Shown: positions 9,781 to 24,000 of the stretch, piece by piece
Numbering within the stretch: position 1 is the first letter of the stretch
Layout: every line of letters starts with the position of its first letter
Assembly: GCF_035582795.1 (NCBI RefSeq)
Contig: NC_134368.1
Coordinates: forward strand, 38,741,501 to 38,805,500
Reading direction: 5' to 3'
DNA length: 64,000 bases
From: Mycteria americana
Taxonomy: Eukaryota; Chordata; Aves; Ciconiiformes; Ciconiidae
Program-made: the position numbers and the translations under genes
The notes under the pieces: generated by a model
Told to the model about the DNA's origin: nothing
The model's input: only the letters and a program-made list of their open reading frames with translations
Databases searched by the model: none

Positions 9781-12700
9781 CAAACTTGTTACATTGTTGC
9801 TTGTGTGACAAAACCAGCACACTCTATACAGATATATTATTTTACAACCTTGTCACAGTAAAACCTAATAACATAACTGTATATCAGTAATAAAGATTTA
9901 CCTCCTTCTGCCCAAGCATGTATTTTTTATTTAATTGCAACAGGAATATGTCTATATGGTCTCCACAGAACCTCAACATGCTGTTAATTCATTTGGATAT
10001 TAACAGTGATGTGCATCCACTAGAGCTCCTGTCAGTAAATTTGAACAACTGTTTTTAAAGACAGCCTTGGAATATGCAACATTTTAATCCTAAAATGTCA
10101 TTACTTAGAAACTATGTACTTCAGCTTATAAGTAACTGTTTGGGGTTTTTTTTTGTCAAAGGTTGTTTAGCTCATTTTCTGTATCTATGATATCCTTTTG
10201 CATAGAACAGATTCTTAACATATTATTTTCATGTTCACAGTATTACTGCTAAAACCTGCTGAGATGCAACCTCACAGCTATAGAGACGCCAGTTACCTGT
10301 CATACATGCTTAAAATAATTGGTATCATAGGAAAAGCAACATGGCACAATGTGACATTAAAGAACAGGCATCTCTGTGATACAATGCAGAACATATGTTA
10401 AAAATGTGTAATAATTAGAGCACTGCGCATTCCTTTTCATATCAAACCTGGCATTGCTTAAACTATTTGTAAGTATGAATTTCATGCTATAACTACTGGT
10501 TCTTGTGAACAAAAGACCTCTTTCTTCAATTACATGTTCACCCATACCATGCAACTTCTTCAACTTCACAACACTTTATCCCACACGAAGTCCACTATCA
10601 AAAACAAACAGAAAAACAAACTACACTTTCATTATGAATTATCTACTGGATTTTTCCTAATAGAAAGAGTAAAACATGCAAGAAAAACAGGGCTAAAGGT
10701 AAAAGAGTTTAAAAGCGACTGGAATATTTAATTGCTTAAATTAGTGTGAACAAGACTACATTAATTTCTGCACTTTTATTAACTTTTCAACAAAGCCTTG
10801 AATAAGCATAAACCAACAGCATGCCTTATCTTTTCAACTTGGATTTATTCCTTAAACAGAAGAATGTTTTTTCTGTTTACATGGAATACTACTAGTTTTG
10901 CTGCTGACGGCACTATGAAAGATGCATCCTATCTAGCAAAACATACAAAAGTGTCAATATATATTCTTGAAAAGTCAAAAGATGACTCTGTGTATATGAA
11001 GACAATTATAGGACTATAAAGGCTACATCTTTACATTTACTTTAGATTAAGTTGTATCATCATTATTATTGTATGCATAGACCACTTTGCATCTGCCCCT
11101 CCCTTGATTCTGTATGTTTGGATCATGATGAACAGTCACATGAAGCTGAGAACGGCTGACGTGCATGGAATGATATGACAAGGAGCTTTTTACCATAGAT
11201 TGCCACTGAATGCTTAGCAGGGTAAATTTTGGCAGTTCTGAGAGAAACCTAACATATTTGAAAGCCAGTTGTCAAAGAATGTTAGCATTCAGATCTGTAC
11301 TGTCTAAAATATCAAATTATTGTTAATTAAATGGAGTTTGGCTTTTAAAGGAGCTCTATTTCTTCACTGATTAATCAAATAATTACTATTTTAATCAGTT
11401 TTGAGATTAAGTTCTGGCCCATCAAAAGCTGTACTTCTAACAAGAGCCAAAAAGATGCTGAAAATGCAAGACCTTCACAACTCTGATCCCAGCCCAAGCA
11501 TGCAACATTTTTAAGTGGTTTTTGTCCCCTCATTCCAGCTGCCAACATCACTGAAGGTGGTACATAGATTTCACCAGTTCCCATGTTTAAACCAGACATA
11601 TGAACACACAGTAGTTAATTCAGACTCAAATGCTATTCTAAAATGTAAAACTCTCTTCTTCCCCTCCAAAATCCCAAGTTGTCTCATTTCTCTATTATGT
11701 TTTATCTATGTATTATCTGTGTGATATCTACTTATCTATTTCTATTGTACTGAACTGCAAATTTCCTTCAAATAATTTAATTTGTATTATGTCATTTATT
11801 TCCACCAGCTCTTCAAGTTATGCGGAAATATAATCACTGTCTGGTAGGTGATCAGGTTAATATTAGGTAAATTGTAATTAGAGCAGAAAATTCAGGGAAA
11901 ACTTCTGTGTCATATATTTTAGAGGTAACATAAAAGCCTCAAATAAATAAAAATTAATTGAATAGAATGTAATTTATTCTTTTCAAAGATTTTTTGCACT
12001 GGATGTCACAAAAGTAATATCCAAGTCTAAGTTAGTTTTGAAATATGCAAAGTCAAATGAGATCTTATTCACTAAAACTAAACATAATCACCCTAGGCTA
12101 AACCTGTGTGTGGTTTTGGATGCAATGTTTTTTGCACTTCTTTTTATTTTTGAAGTCTTTTTAGAAAGGTGTAAAACAGTAAGGATGAGAAAAGAGGGGC
12201 TAAGCCTTTAAAGGTTTTGACGGTTTGCTCTTCAACACCTATAACTGGATTTTCTGAAAGAAACCAAGTGAAATACTTAAAAAGCTTATGCTGATCTGCA
12301 AACATTTGCCTCAAGCATATTTTTTTTTTTTAAATCAAACTCTTTAATAGTACTTTGAGAGGATGTAAATTCTGTCTCCAACTTATTTTGGAAGTTTTGA
12401 ATAGAACAGGTAAACGAGGGTAGGCCTTAAAATCCAAGAAGTGTTTTGGGGAAAACCAGTGCCCTAGACAAATACGGTTACTGATAGTCATCGGTGAGAT
12501 ATAATTGCCCTTGTCAACCTTGAACACACAGTGACTAAATATCAGGAAAAAAAAGTCAATATTACACCAACTGTGCACTTAACTACAGTGTTTCTGTGTT
12601 CACATGGAGAACACAAACATCAATTTATTGTGTGAGAGCTACAATCCTTTCAGAATTCAGTCAATCCACTGATTTATTAATGCTATTGCTTACACTGAAC

Positions 12701-14919
12701 TAAACATGTAATATGAAGACTTGCCACGTCAAATGTAGCTCTCAGTTTCCAGTTTAAAGATTTGATTTTCCTCTTTGAGATGTGAATTATCCTTGAGACC
12801 AACTCTACTAATTTAAATGGGAATTCTGTGAAAAGACCTATGCCAGTTATATTTCTCCAAGTCTGCAGAAAAGTGCTTGGTATTGCCTTTTACTTTCATA
12901 CTTAAATATTTATACACAGAAACCCCTTTTCTAAGATCTGAGACAAGATGGACACAAAATATAATTGCAATTAGAGATATGCTGAGCTTCCAGAAAAATA
13001 TGTCTGGAGACTAAGTCATGAAGAATACCTGCTGATTCCTGGGTAGTGTGAGTACTTAACTCACCTGCATGCTGTGCATCTAGTTACTGTTTGTATTTCA
13101 CAGGAGAGATCCATTACCCATATCAATAGTGGGCAACCAATTATAACCAGAACATATTACTTCAACTATCATAATATATTAGGTTGCAAGTGGCAAATCA
13201 TGAAGATGATCTACGATAATTAGAGCAAACCGGCAGCAAGTTATGCACATATGTGATTCATCAGCAGAGAACAACTTTACATGCAAAAATCAACAGTAAC
13301 TACTACATTAGGTAGACTGGAGTCTTCACCTTCCTCCTGCAGTTTTCAGTGACAGGAACACCAAAGACCAGCTTTCATTATTTAGCCCAAAGTACTAATG
13401 CTTCTCTTTTTGAATTATGATTTTTACTGCCAGAATTTCTATTCCCCTAATGGTAAATATATACTTTTCTTTTTACCCTGGAGATGCACACATTATTATG
13501 AGTAAAATACCAATAGAGAAAACCAAAGTATAGTGTTTGTCTCGGTGGAAAACTTCTGTCTATTCTGAAAAAGTTTGTTCACAGACTGTATCTAATTTAT
13601 GTCTTTTTATTGGTCTGAAGTTTTTTAAGAAATTCATATGTTTCCTGTAAAAGAAAGCAAAACCTGATTAACTTTTTTCAATATAGACTCAACTAATACA
13701 GGCAAGAATCAATGAGTTCAGCTGGAATGTGAGAAAAAAATTAATGGTGTTTCAGAGGATTTTTAGATAAGGTCTCTTATTGTTATGTGCACATTACAGA
13801 ATTAGAAACCTAATACAGGTATCTGTGCACTAAGGTATATGGAACAGTTATTGCTAACAAAACAATTACAGTCAATGAGGCAGTCTCTGTACTAAATCAA
13901 AGTGAACTCTTTCACTGAACTACTTTATAGTGGATACAGTGAAATCCCATCAGAAGATCATCTATTCCTTTTATTTCTCTACCTACAAATAAGATAGAGA
14001 TTCTTGTAATAAAAGGTAGATAATTTAATCTTGTAGATTTTCTGATCTTTATATTTTTAGTCTCATTAAAAATAATGGGGGATGTTAGAAGACATAAAGC
14101 TTGATTTCTGTACGATTCTTTTATGTGCATTTGCATTTGTGGTATCTTCAAAAGACAACAGAACTATTGTGCCATGGCATAAATAGCATGGCATTTAATG
14201 TCATTTTTTCATGCTGAAAGATAGCATAGCTTTATATACATTATCAGTTTGATTCTCCATTGATAATACTGAAAGTATTTCTAATAATCTGAATTAGCTG
14301 CTTGGATACTATATATATAATAATATGTAGGACTAGCTGAAAAGTCCTGAAAACATCACAACTCCACAAAATTTAAAACCAACAAAAAAGCATGTGTGCT
14401 CCACAGCACTTGCAGTCTGAAAACTGATATTCAGGAAGTGGGTGACACTAGGAAGTGAAGTGAATAGAAATTGAAAGATAGAAATGAAGACCATTTAGTT
14501 TTAATACTCTTTGGGGTTTATTTTGTATGCAAGTTTTCATTCAGCTGCATAGTAATCTGGAAAAATTATATGTAACTATTCAGGCTCCAAGTCTATTTGT
14601 CCTTCCTTATCATGATGATTTTGAAAGATTTTCTCTCTCTCTCTTCCTCTCATAAAGAGCAAACAAATAAAGATTACTTATACCATGGCAATTGCATAGC
14701 ATTGCAGTGTCAGGGTTGCAATTTTACATCACTGTAATTTGCTGTGTCTCAGCTTAACATTGCTAATTAAGGGTACCTTAAAAGGTGCATCTGTATAAAA
14801 AAAAAAAAAGTTTGGGGGATTTCTCCAGGAATGCATAATTCAACAGTCATCTCTGATGAGCTGCTTCATCAGGGAGAGCTATTTGTTTGATACAACAGCT
14901 GTGAATGGCACACAGAAGT
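9781..14919. other. Non-coding AT-rich stretch
   Basis: No gene, recognised repeat or array was seen. ORFs are short and stop-limited, and their products are rich in Phe, Leu, Ile and Lys, as expected from AT-rich random sequence. Confidence 0.5.
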
Positions 14920-15700
14920 GGAATGAGTGAAACTCGATGTCAATAAATACAACTCAGTCTGTGTGGGAATAAATACCCCTTTCTACATATTCAAAACTGT
15001 GGATTCTAAATTCTGCTTAGAAAGAGAACGTGGGAGTCATTGTGACTAGTTCTCTAAAAACACCAGCTTCCAATCTCAGTCAAAAAAGCAACATTAGAAA
15101 TTATTAGGTAAAAAAGCATAGCAGTAAACTTTTTTTAGTGCTATAAATCCATCCTCTGTATATTCATGTTGAACACTGAATTTCTGATCACTGCATCTGA
15201 AAAAAATGCATCAGACCTAGGAAAGAGGCAGAAAAGGCAGGAAGAATATGGAGGGATTTTGAAGCCATTCCATACTGGAAGACAGTGGAATAGACCAGAG
15301 TTTTTCAGCTTGAAAGAGATAACTGAAGAAGGATATGATAGAGGCCTATATAATGATATATACAGAATTCTCATTACTATGACATTAGAATAGGGATCTT
15401 TTAATTCAACTATCACGAGAGAAGTTCTAAAAAAATGAACGCAAAGGTTTCCTTAACAAAAAGTATAATTAAGTTGTGCAAGTCACCATCACCAGATGAT
15501 GCAGCCCAAAAGCATGAACAAGGCAGAAGGCCAAGTGAATTCATTGATACCTACTAAACATAATGACCCGAATCTGACCTCCGACATAACAAGACTTGAA
15601 GCCACTGACTGCCAAGTGGTGGGAGGGTATACGCAGGGACGAATTGCCCAGGATGCTTCTTTTCTTGTACTCTTTCTTGAGATGTCTCCTACTTGTTCAA
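14920..15700 (+). mobile_element. CR1 LINE fragment A: reverse transcriptase C-terminus and 3'UTR
   Basis: Consecutive segments match the 3' part of amniote CR1 elements in order. First comes the block equivalent to GAGTCATTGTGGATAGTTCTC (near 15032). Next is the GTCAAAAAAGC block (near 15079), then the TATAAATCCAT block (near 15142). The GGAAAGAGGCAGAAAAGG block follows (near 15220), then the TTTTTCAGCTTG block (near 15300) and the GATATGATAGAGGCCTAT block (near 15333). Last is a diverged 3'UTR containing a TGCCAAG..GGTGGGAGGG block near 15610. Many stops and indels make it a dead, ancient copy. CR1 is the dominant bird and reptile LINE. Confidence 0.82.
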
Positions 15701-15730
15701 CTCAATGTGTTTGTATCTTATGCATCAAAA

Positions 15731-16290
15731 GTAAACCATGCTAGACTAACCTGGTTCCTCTCTCTAATAAAATAACTGTTTTATTTCTGGATATAGGAAA
15801 TACAGTAGCTCTCATCCATCACCATTAGCCAGCTGACGGAAGGCCACATTAACTGAGCTCAAGCTAATAGAGGTTGGATAGGTAAGAAATTGTCTGAAGG
15901 TGAGATACCTGCTGGAAGCGGTGAAAGCCAGACATAGAAGAGTTTCTCAGAGCCTGATTTTTCAGTTATGTGATTTAATATTTTCATTAGTGGTCTTGGC
16001 ATAAAAAAATAGTAGGAGCATGCTGATGAAATTTATTGATAACACAATGTAAGTGGAGGTGCTCCAATACAGAAGAGGACTGTTATATCATACAGGAAAC
16101 GACGGGTGACCTTGAGGACTGGTGTAATAGAAATGGGATGAAATTTAACAATAGCTAATGCAAGATTATACATATATGAACTATTTCTGTTAGGAACTGG
16201 AAGCTAAATATCTAGAAACAACTGAGAAGAATCTGTTGTATTAGTTGATTTCAAGATGACCATACACCCTGATATAACACCATAAAAGCT
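15731..16290 (+). mobile_element. CR1 LINE fragment B: reverse transcriptase palm region
   Basis: This segment matches the part of CR1 ORF2 that lies upstream of fragment A. Its blocks correspond to the 'CTAACCTGATT..AAATAACTGG' stretch (15740-15785), 'AATATTTTCATTAGTGA.CTTGGC' (about 15980-16000), and the catalytic-site block followed by 'GAGGACTG.TATATCATACAGGAA' (16020-16105). The block 'GACCTTGA..ACTGG.GTAATAGAAATGGGATG' follows, out to about 16290. The codons at the usual FADD catalytic motif read Phe-Ile-Asp-Asn (16032-16043), so the second Asp is lost. The copy is non-functional. Confidence 0.85.
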
Positions 16291-19200
16291 AATAAAACAG
16301 TAAAGGCTAATAAATCCTCAATCTTATGCTTTCAGTTCCCTGTTTTATCCTGAAACTTCTTACATAGTGTGACGTATCCAGATTTCCTAATATTAAAGTT
16401 CAAAACAACCATCCCTGATGTCATTATTGTCCCAGTACCTCTTTGCTCATATAATCAGCATACTCGTTTGAGAACTATTTGTTAGGTTCTACCAGACTTC
16501 AGTCACTACTATAGGAAAAATGTGTGTGTGGGGTCAAACACAGAGAAATACTCAATTCATTTTTAAGTATACAGTGATTGTATACTCACTGGTGGCTTTT
16601 TCCGATTTCCAGAGTTATACTGATCTTTCTGAAACCTCTCTTGATTAACATCAGTACCGTAAGCAGAAAATAAGTTTTTGATATCTTTCCATCACTGAAA
16701 GAAAATATTTTACAATACTAAAAAGCTAAAGACAGGGAAGATCTTATAAATGTATAAAAAAAGCTGATCTTTTAGAGATAGATCTGAATGTTATATAGAA
16801 AATAATTTACCATCTGGAATACTTATGGCTCCTTATGCCATTTCCCTTGGAATGCTTTTCATAAGGAAATCCCCAGACATATTTTCTAATGTTAATCTAT
16901 TTTTCAATGTCATTGCTTTCAATTGTCATTCCATTATGACAAGTGAATTTATTAGATAAATACTAGATGCAGAAGAAGTCTAAATGAATTACAAATCACA
17001 TCACTGAGAGGCCGGCAATATAAAATCGGTATGTAATTTGCATAAGTTACAAGTTATAGACAAAAAATTTTGTGAGAACTTCTACAGGGGGCTCAGGTGC
17101 TACTCTCTAGTAGTCTGATTTGATTTATTTAATGGAATTGGCTGTAGACGCTTGCTCTGTTCTTATACTCTTACCTATGCAACTTCTACTGATGATGGTT
17201 TTGGAGAGATGTTCTTGCAAAATCAGATACCAAATTCAGCATATTCAGCAAAAGTCTGAACTGAACAACACCTAAAATTACTAATGGAAGCTCAGCTCCT
17301 TCCTCTGATAGTGTTGTGTCTGGAGTTTAGTTTTTGGACCAGGAAATGATTAAGCCTTGGATGTTACCACAAAACAAGAACAAGCTACAAGTTGCTAGAT
17401 CTCAGGGCTGTAATGCATTAAATTTTCAAGGAAGTTTGTTACAAATAACATTGAGTGTTCCTACAAGACAGTTCTCCTTTAAAAGTTACCTTAAAGGTAA
17501 AGATTTAAAAAAGTTCCAAACATTTGTCCAAAAAATTCAAACATTTACTTTGCTCCTCTGGCTTGCTATCATTTATAATAAGAATAGACAAATTCAGGCC
17601 TTTATCTTACCTTCTACAGGAAAGAACTGTACATTTGTTCACAATACCCTGGGACTATCTCAGGCTTTAACAGAATTTTTCAAGTAAAACTGTGTTACTC
17701 TTAAACTTGGGGGGGGTGGGGTGTGTGTGTGTGTGTAATCCTACAAATTTTTTTTCTTCTTCCCCTTGTTACTGAGGAATAGTTATATTAAAAAATATCC
17801 TATGACTAGATTTTCAAAAGTTTACTTATTATAGAGGCTAATCTCAGAATTTTATAGTGCAATGCAAACATATTTACATACACGTACACAGAAACACATG
17901 TACAGAAGCACAATACACAGGATCATTTTATCCTGACTTACTCTAATCTTATTTATAAGCTTGTTTCACCTTCAATTTAATGATGTTTCACCTTCAATTT
18001 CAGTTGGAAGAAAGGACTTCAGCCATGAAAACTACCAGTTAAAGTTCGTTGATTTTTGTTATTAATATAGCAATACGAAATGTGTCTCTCATGTCTAATT
18101 CAACATTTATATTTTGTTATGTCAGTCAACAGGTTATTGGATCTTCTCAATATAAATCATTTTTTGCTTCAAGAAAAGGACAAATTTGCCTAGTAAAGTT
18201 CAAGTTGGGCTAGCAAAGCAAAAACACCTCCTGAAAAATCCCCTGGTAGGTTTGTAATTCAGTAGTCTGGAAACCTATAGCTAGTCAACTTCTTTCCTCT
18301 AGCAGAAGATATAGACACGATGAAGGAAAACAGTCTGAATGAATTATGAATAATTAAGTCAGCGTGATGTAATATGAAGTCACCAATACACTACTACAGG
18401 AATTAAAAAAAAAAAAAAAGCTGTAGTAAGTCTTTTACATTTGCTTCATGCAAATACTTTAGTTACCAAGAATTCTCATCACTTTGAACATAATTTCATT
18501 CCATGAGTGTAAAATACTTTTGTATTTTATACATAAAGTCCTTGTTACCTATTTTTGAAGTTGTCTATCAGTTATGCATCAGGATATCAGTCTCTGGCAT
18601 TCTTCAAATTCATGGAAATGCTTAAGAATGGGAAGTGAGTTCAAGTTATCTTAATGATGTCCAAAATGATGTTGAAGTTTCTTATTCTTAAATGAATCAG
18701 CTGAATCAGGGGCTGATTCTGCAGTGTTTAATATTTATTCATCATTAAAGTCTGTGCTTTTCTGAGGGATTTCTATCAAAAAAGGAGGTTTCATTTCTAA
18801 AGAATCCTAAACACTTTTAGAACTTGCTATATCTGTATGGCTTTAAAATACATGCATGGCTATTTCTGAGTTTCAAAACAGTATTCACTCTCATTAATTC
18901 ATATGTAATCCTATTCTGACCATTCTGCATCTTTATGGATTATTGATTTTTAGACTGTGTAGTGATGCTGGTTTAAAATTGAACTATTCATCCAGTAACA
19001 TAAATTAAATATCAATTTGTCTTTTGTGTATTGCAAAATATTCATACTGAACCTCAAATGTATTTGGAAAGGTAAGGAGCAAATCACAGTCTAATCTGGT
19101 AAAACCATGCTAATGGTTTGGCATCTCACATTTCATATAAGGAAAATTTACAGAACATAAACATTAAGACAATTTAAAAATAGACCTGTAGAAATGCTGT

Positions 19201-20829
19201 CAAAACATTAGACATACCTTTGCAAACTTTATTCAATCAACAGAGGATATTTCAGAAGACAATATGGAGAGGAAGATCTTCTGTTAAACTTTACACATCT
19301 AGACTTCATATAGCTCAGTGATGAAAGACTAGAAACTCAGTTACACAGTCAATAGAGTGATTTATATGTCTCTAACAGCAATTCCAAAGACCTAAATTAG
19401 GAGCTTACCTCTTGCTATCAATTACATAGGGCTCCCAATTACATAGGGGGGTGTAAGCACTTAACTTTAGGTATTTAAGTTAGAAGGCTGAGCCTAGATC
19501 TTAAAGTCAGACACCAACCTGTTGATTACACCCTTTTATTTTGTTCTTAGTATCGCTTGAAAACTCAGGCATTTTTTCACCGATATTCTATTGTATGGAT
19601 GTTAAAGACATAAGTTACTGTTCTAGGAATAGGTTAATCAACTTATTATCTCCACAGCAAACTTCCTTTTTACAGCACAGACAAAAATGTCATTCTTCCT
19701 TATTTAATTACCTGTTAATTAACCAAAGTACAGTTGCTTAACATTTCTAAAAAATACCAAAGATCCTATCATTCAGTAAGTTTGTAACTGACAACTAGAC
19801 AGAAGAGAGAGAATATGAACAGGGAAAACCCAAGTGTGGGATTCCAGGTAGTAGTCTCTTAAAAGATATTTAATGAGTAAAGTTTAGCATCTGTAGTCAG
19901 GAAAAGAGAAAAAAAGCCAACCACCATCGCTCCTTCCCCTTCCCCAATAAAACCTTATCAACATGCCTATTAAGACAATGAGGAGAAAACTAATTAAAGT
20001 AAATTAGCTTAATGTGCACAGGCTGGATAAAGACAGATCACTTTTAAAAATCCAAGAAGATAATGGTACCCATTTGGGATATGTTTTTGGCATTTTTCAT
20101 ATAAATTGGACAGTTTTAGAGGATAAATATGGAAGAGAAGTCCTTACAGGCAATTATGTCTTTACAGTGCTGGTGGCTGACATCATAAAAGTATAATTTT
20201 AATTGCTATTAATTGTGTTAAGTCTACTTTTATTGAATACTTAATGCCATCTCTGACAGTTGTAGTAATTTATGTACTTTAATGAAGCTTCTTGGTAGAA
20301 GTTTGGACTTATAGGGTCATTTACACTATGTTCAAAATAAGGCATGTTATCAGCTGAGAAGTACAGGTTATAAAGACACTGATTTTTGCCTTCTCAAAAT
20401 TTGTTCATTTTCATTAGCCTTATATAGATGACTATAAAACCAATTTCTGTCTCATGTTTTAAATGTATCAGAATTTACTAAATATTTTTAAAAGAAACAG
20501 TTACTGCACAATTTTCCAATATGAAGCAACCTCTCTGTTTAATAAGAAAACTGAATTTATAGAAGCTGATGAATGACTAAATGACACCAATTCACATTAA
20601 TATTGTGCCTTTTGGGAATACAGAATTGGTAAAATAAAACCCTGAAATCGCTTTGGCATTCAACTACAAAACCACTCATTACTTTAACTGAATAGGGTTG
20701 TCTGCTGGAAGAACTTGGCCCAAAGATTTCAGAATAGATAAAATAGTGGAAGAAATGCAAAATAATAAAGATAAACCAAAGAAGTATTTAACAACATAAT
20801 TTTATATAATGCAGACAAAAATAATGTTA
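16291..20829. other. Non-coding AT-rich stretch
   Basis: No gene was identified. A 117-codon open frame at 17334-17687 has no recognisable domain or splice context. It holds a G-run followed by (GT)8 at 17709-17736, a 22-bp direct duplication (GTTTCACCTTCAATTT...) at 17963-18000, and a repeated CAATTACATAGGG near 19420-19450. Confidence 0.45.
17709..17736. repeat. G-run plus (GT)8 microsatellite
   Basis: Eight Gs, a short TGGGG link and eight GT units make a simple repeat of the kind that commonly varies in length. Confidence 0.9.
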
Positions 20830-21070
20830 TCGACTTTACATTTCTGTACTAAAATTCACATTGTTCTACTGCCGATAGTTGTAGGTCTTCGCTGCTAGTG
20901 TGATTTGCATTATTAAATTATGAGAAATTCATTTATCTCAATCAGTGCTAGTTTCAATATTTGTGATTAGTAATTGCGCCAGTCGCACTAATGGGACAAT
21001 ACATCTATTATTTCTTTTCTGTCTGTTTTCATGCCTATTTAAATTAGTAGCAGCATTATATACAAAATAA
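20830..21070. promoter_or_regulatory. Possible conserved non-coding element
   Basis: The block has high word complexity and lacks the homopolymer decay of its neighbours. It contains several octamer- or homeodomain-like motifs (ATTTGCAT near 20904, TAATTGCG near 20970, and ATTAAATTATG). It also has scattered CpGs and no ORF. The enhancer-like call is inferred from texture only. Cross-species conservation was not measured. Confidence 0.22.
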
Positions 21071-24000
21071 ATTATTGAATGGGGTAGGAATGTGCCTCAA
21101 AGAACTCCCAGGCTCTTTGGAAATCCTAGCCTGTTGTCAGAACTGTGCAAGGCATACTTAACAGAATGGGCTACCAAAAAAAAAAAAAAAAGGAAAAAGA
21201 AAAATTAGGCAAAATATACCACTTTTTTGGCTCAGCTATCAGAAGACATTACAATTAAGGCGATGCTCCCTAATGGATCTTGTAGTAGAGGGTTTTATGT
21301 AACCGTGGACTAAGATTTTTGAGTGTTAGTTCCAAAGACATAGCGGAGTCAAATACAGCTGCTGGCTATCCATCATCACTTTCACTTTGCTATCTCTGAA
21401 TCATGTAAATCAAGTTAGAAGACTTACAACTAGGATTTTGCAGTCCTGAAGTTGAAGTTATTGTCTTTGTAATTTGGTCCTTGTTGCAAAATTAGGTGGA
21501 ATACTCACAGTTAATTTTTAGACAACTAAGGAATGGGCATCTGCTGCTTTTGTTAAAAAAAAAGCCACCAAAAACCAATAAACTAGAAAACTTTAGAACA
21601 TGTGAAAGCCAAAAATATCTAAAGGTTGTGTTGTTTTAATCTGAAAACCAGATGAAATTTATATTATTTTAAAATTAAAAATAAAAAATATTTTAAAGCT
21701 TATTACAATATTAGTAACAGATAACTTGAATATAATACTTTGTAGATATGCCAAATATTCTACATTTTTCATGACCTATGGTTGATTGCTTTACAGATAT
21801 ATCTCAATATACAATAGGTGCACCTGATAGGTGTAGTATCTCTTAGAGCAGAGTGAACGCGAAGATTTGCATGAAACCAGAATGCTTGATACTGTAAAAA
21901 AACTGGTTCTAGGAATACTCCATTTTAAGTTGACTCTAAAAGAAAAGCAGAAAATTTCTGCTTTTCAGTAAGAATTTTTATTTCTTTATTTATGAGTTAT
22001 TTAATTATTCAATAGCTCTATTCGCATTTAAAGTGTTTCATTCCCAATTTATCCAGGACACCAGTTAGTTTTGCTTTTTTGTCCATATCCAAACACATTT
22101 TTACCTGAACACATCCCATAAGAAGAAAGATGCCCGCAGATCACTATAGATTTCCTATTCCTGAACTGCTTTATTGGTATTAGTTATGGTAGTTGTCTTC
22201 ATATTAGCAAAGTGAACATTAACATAGGATAAGACTGTGTTTTTGCAACATGTAAGGAACAGACATTTAATAACAACTTTCAATTTGCTTCAAGTGTTTT
22301 TACATTATTTGAGCAGAAGTTTTATTTGAACAAAGTCTGATTTCTCAAAACAACATTAATCAAATTTGCCAGAAATGGAGCAGGCTGCCTATTTTTAAGC
22401 CTCCTCTCTTTTCCTTGCTTCTTTATCTTTCCTTTTTATGATAACCAGGGAAAAGAAGCCTTTTTTAAAGACAGTGCAATTTTTAGCTAGCCAAGGAATA
22501 ACACAACATGACAATGAGTGAAATGACATAATGAGGAACAAATAAGAAGGACTGTTGAACTGAACACCCACCTTCCACTATAGCAAAAGAGAAATTAATC
22601 TGAAAGGCCACAGAATAACTAGTGTTAAAGTGCATAAGAAAAGACTCTTGGTTTTCCTGTTTTTTTCACACTATTTATGGTTTGTTAAATCTCAGGCATA
22701 TGAAGTCGCATATATACACTTTGCTTTACATCTCCCAAAGTGACATTTAGCAGCACATGGGGAAAACAATGAGAAAACTGATATAGTAGATATAATAAAT
22801 ATATTTAAATCTATAAATTTTTAAGTATTCTGAATGCTTTTTCTCAGTGCATGCAGAGTTACCTGTGAATAATTTGAAGAAGTCAGAAAAAAAATTTGAT
22901 AGTTTTTTAAAGCTGACTTGAATTTGAGGTCTTTAGAAAATGAGAAAGTTTTTGGTCTTACAGTTCTCTTTAGCACTAGAAAGAAAACTTAGCTGCATGC
23001 TGGATTTTCCTTAAAACATAGATTTGTAAAATATGGAGATAATATGCAGTATAGGTGAAGCATGTGATTGTAACATATGCATTAATCTTTTTTCCAGACT
23101 GCATCTGGAAGATGGTGAACTTTTCTGGATTTGAGATGACACTGTAGAACACGGTAACTATGGTAAGGCCGAACAAGAGAAAATATAGTCCTGGGCAAGA
23201 CCAAGAATGAGACAAAAACTGGAAAAATATTGTGTTGTTCAAATGTGTATAAAGGTAGATAATGGGAAAGTTGGATTAAAAGTACTGGAACAGGGTACCT
23301 ACAACCAACACATTTTCAGCTGTTTTCATGAGCTACCCCTCCCCACCTCCAACACTACAAGGTACTGCAAAGGAGAAGTAGAAGGGTGACAAGAATCAGA
23401 ACTGAAAAATTCAGATCCCAGATTTGATTTAGTTATTACTTATGTTTATTATGAAGATCTAGTGATAGCTTTTCACAATCTTGCACATGGCAATGCATTC
23501 ACAAGGAGTGCTTGCTTTATCTTCTTCCCTATCTCCAAGAGCATTTCCCTCACTTTGCCTCTTTTCTATTCCATTTTCAGCCTCTACTCCCTTTTCCTTT
23601 TATTTCTCAAACTTTCTCTGCTTGCATTTCAGAAGCATATCTACTAGTATATTTTTCATTTAATAGCTGTACATGTATTTGCTATTTATCAAGTATTTTT
23701 ATGAACCATTCCTTTTTCTATCAAGCAGCCATTCACATAAGAGTCTATTAGGTGTATTAGGTAATTTTTAAGTAAATGCTTATCTGAGTAAATAGTTTTA
23801 GATTATAAATTGCAGAAACTACAGTATTTTCCTTTAAATTACCAGAGCTGAAGTCTCCATCAATTCTCGTGATACAGTTTTTGTTGTTTGCACTTATGTC
23901 ATGATTTGCACTGAATATATTTTTAAAACAAACAGATTTCATGACTTATTATAAGCAGAAAATGAAATGTGAAATAATATCTGTGTTAATCAGCATCAAG

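Noticed and set aside
17334..17687. 117-codon + frame
   Set aside because: No recognisable domain. Its Gln/Lys/Phe-rich composition matches AT-rich chance sequence.
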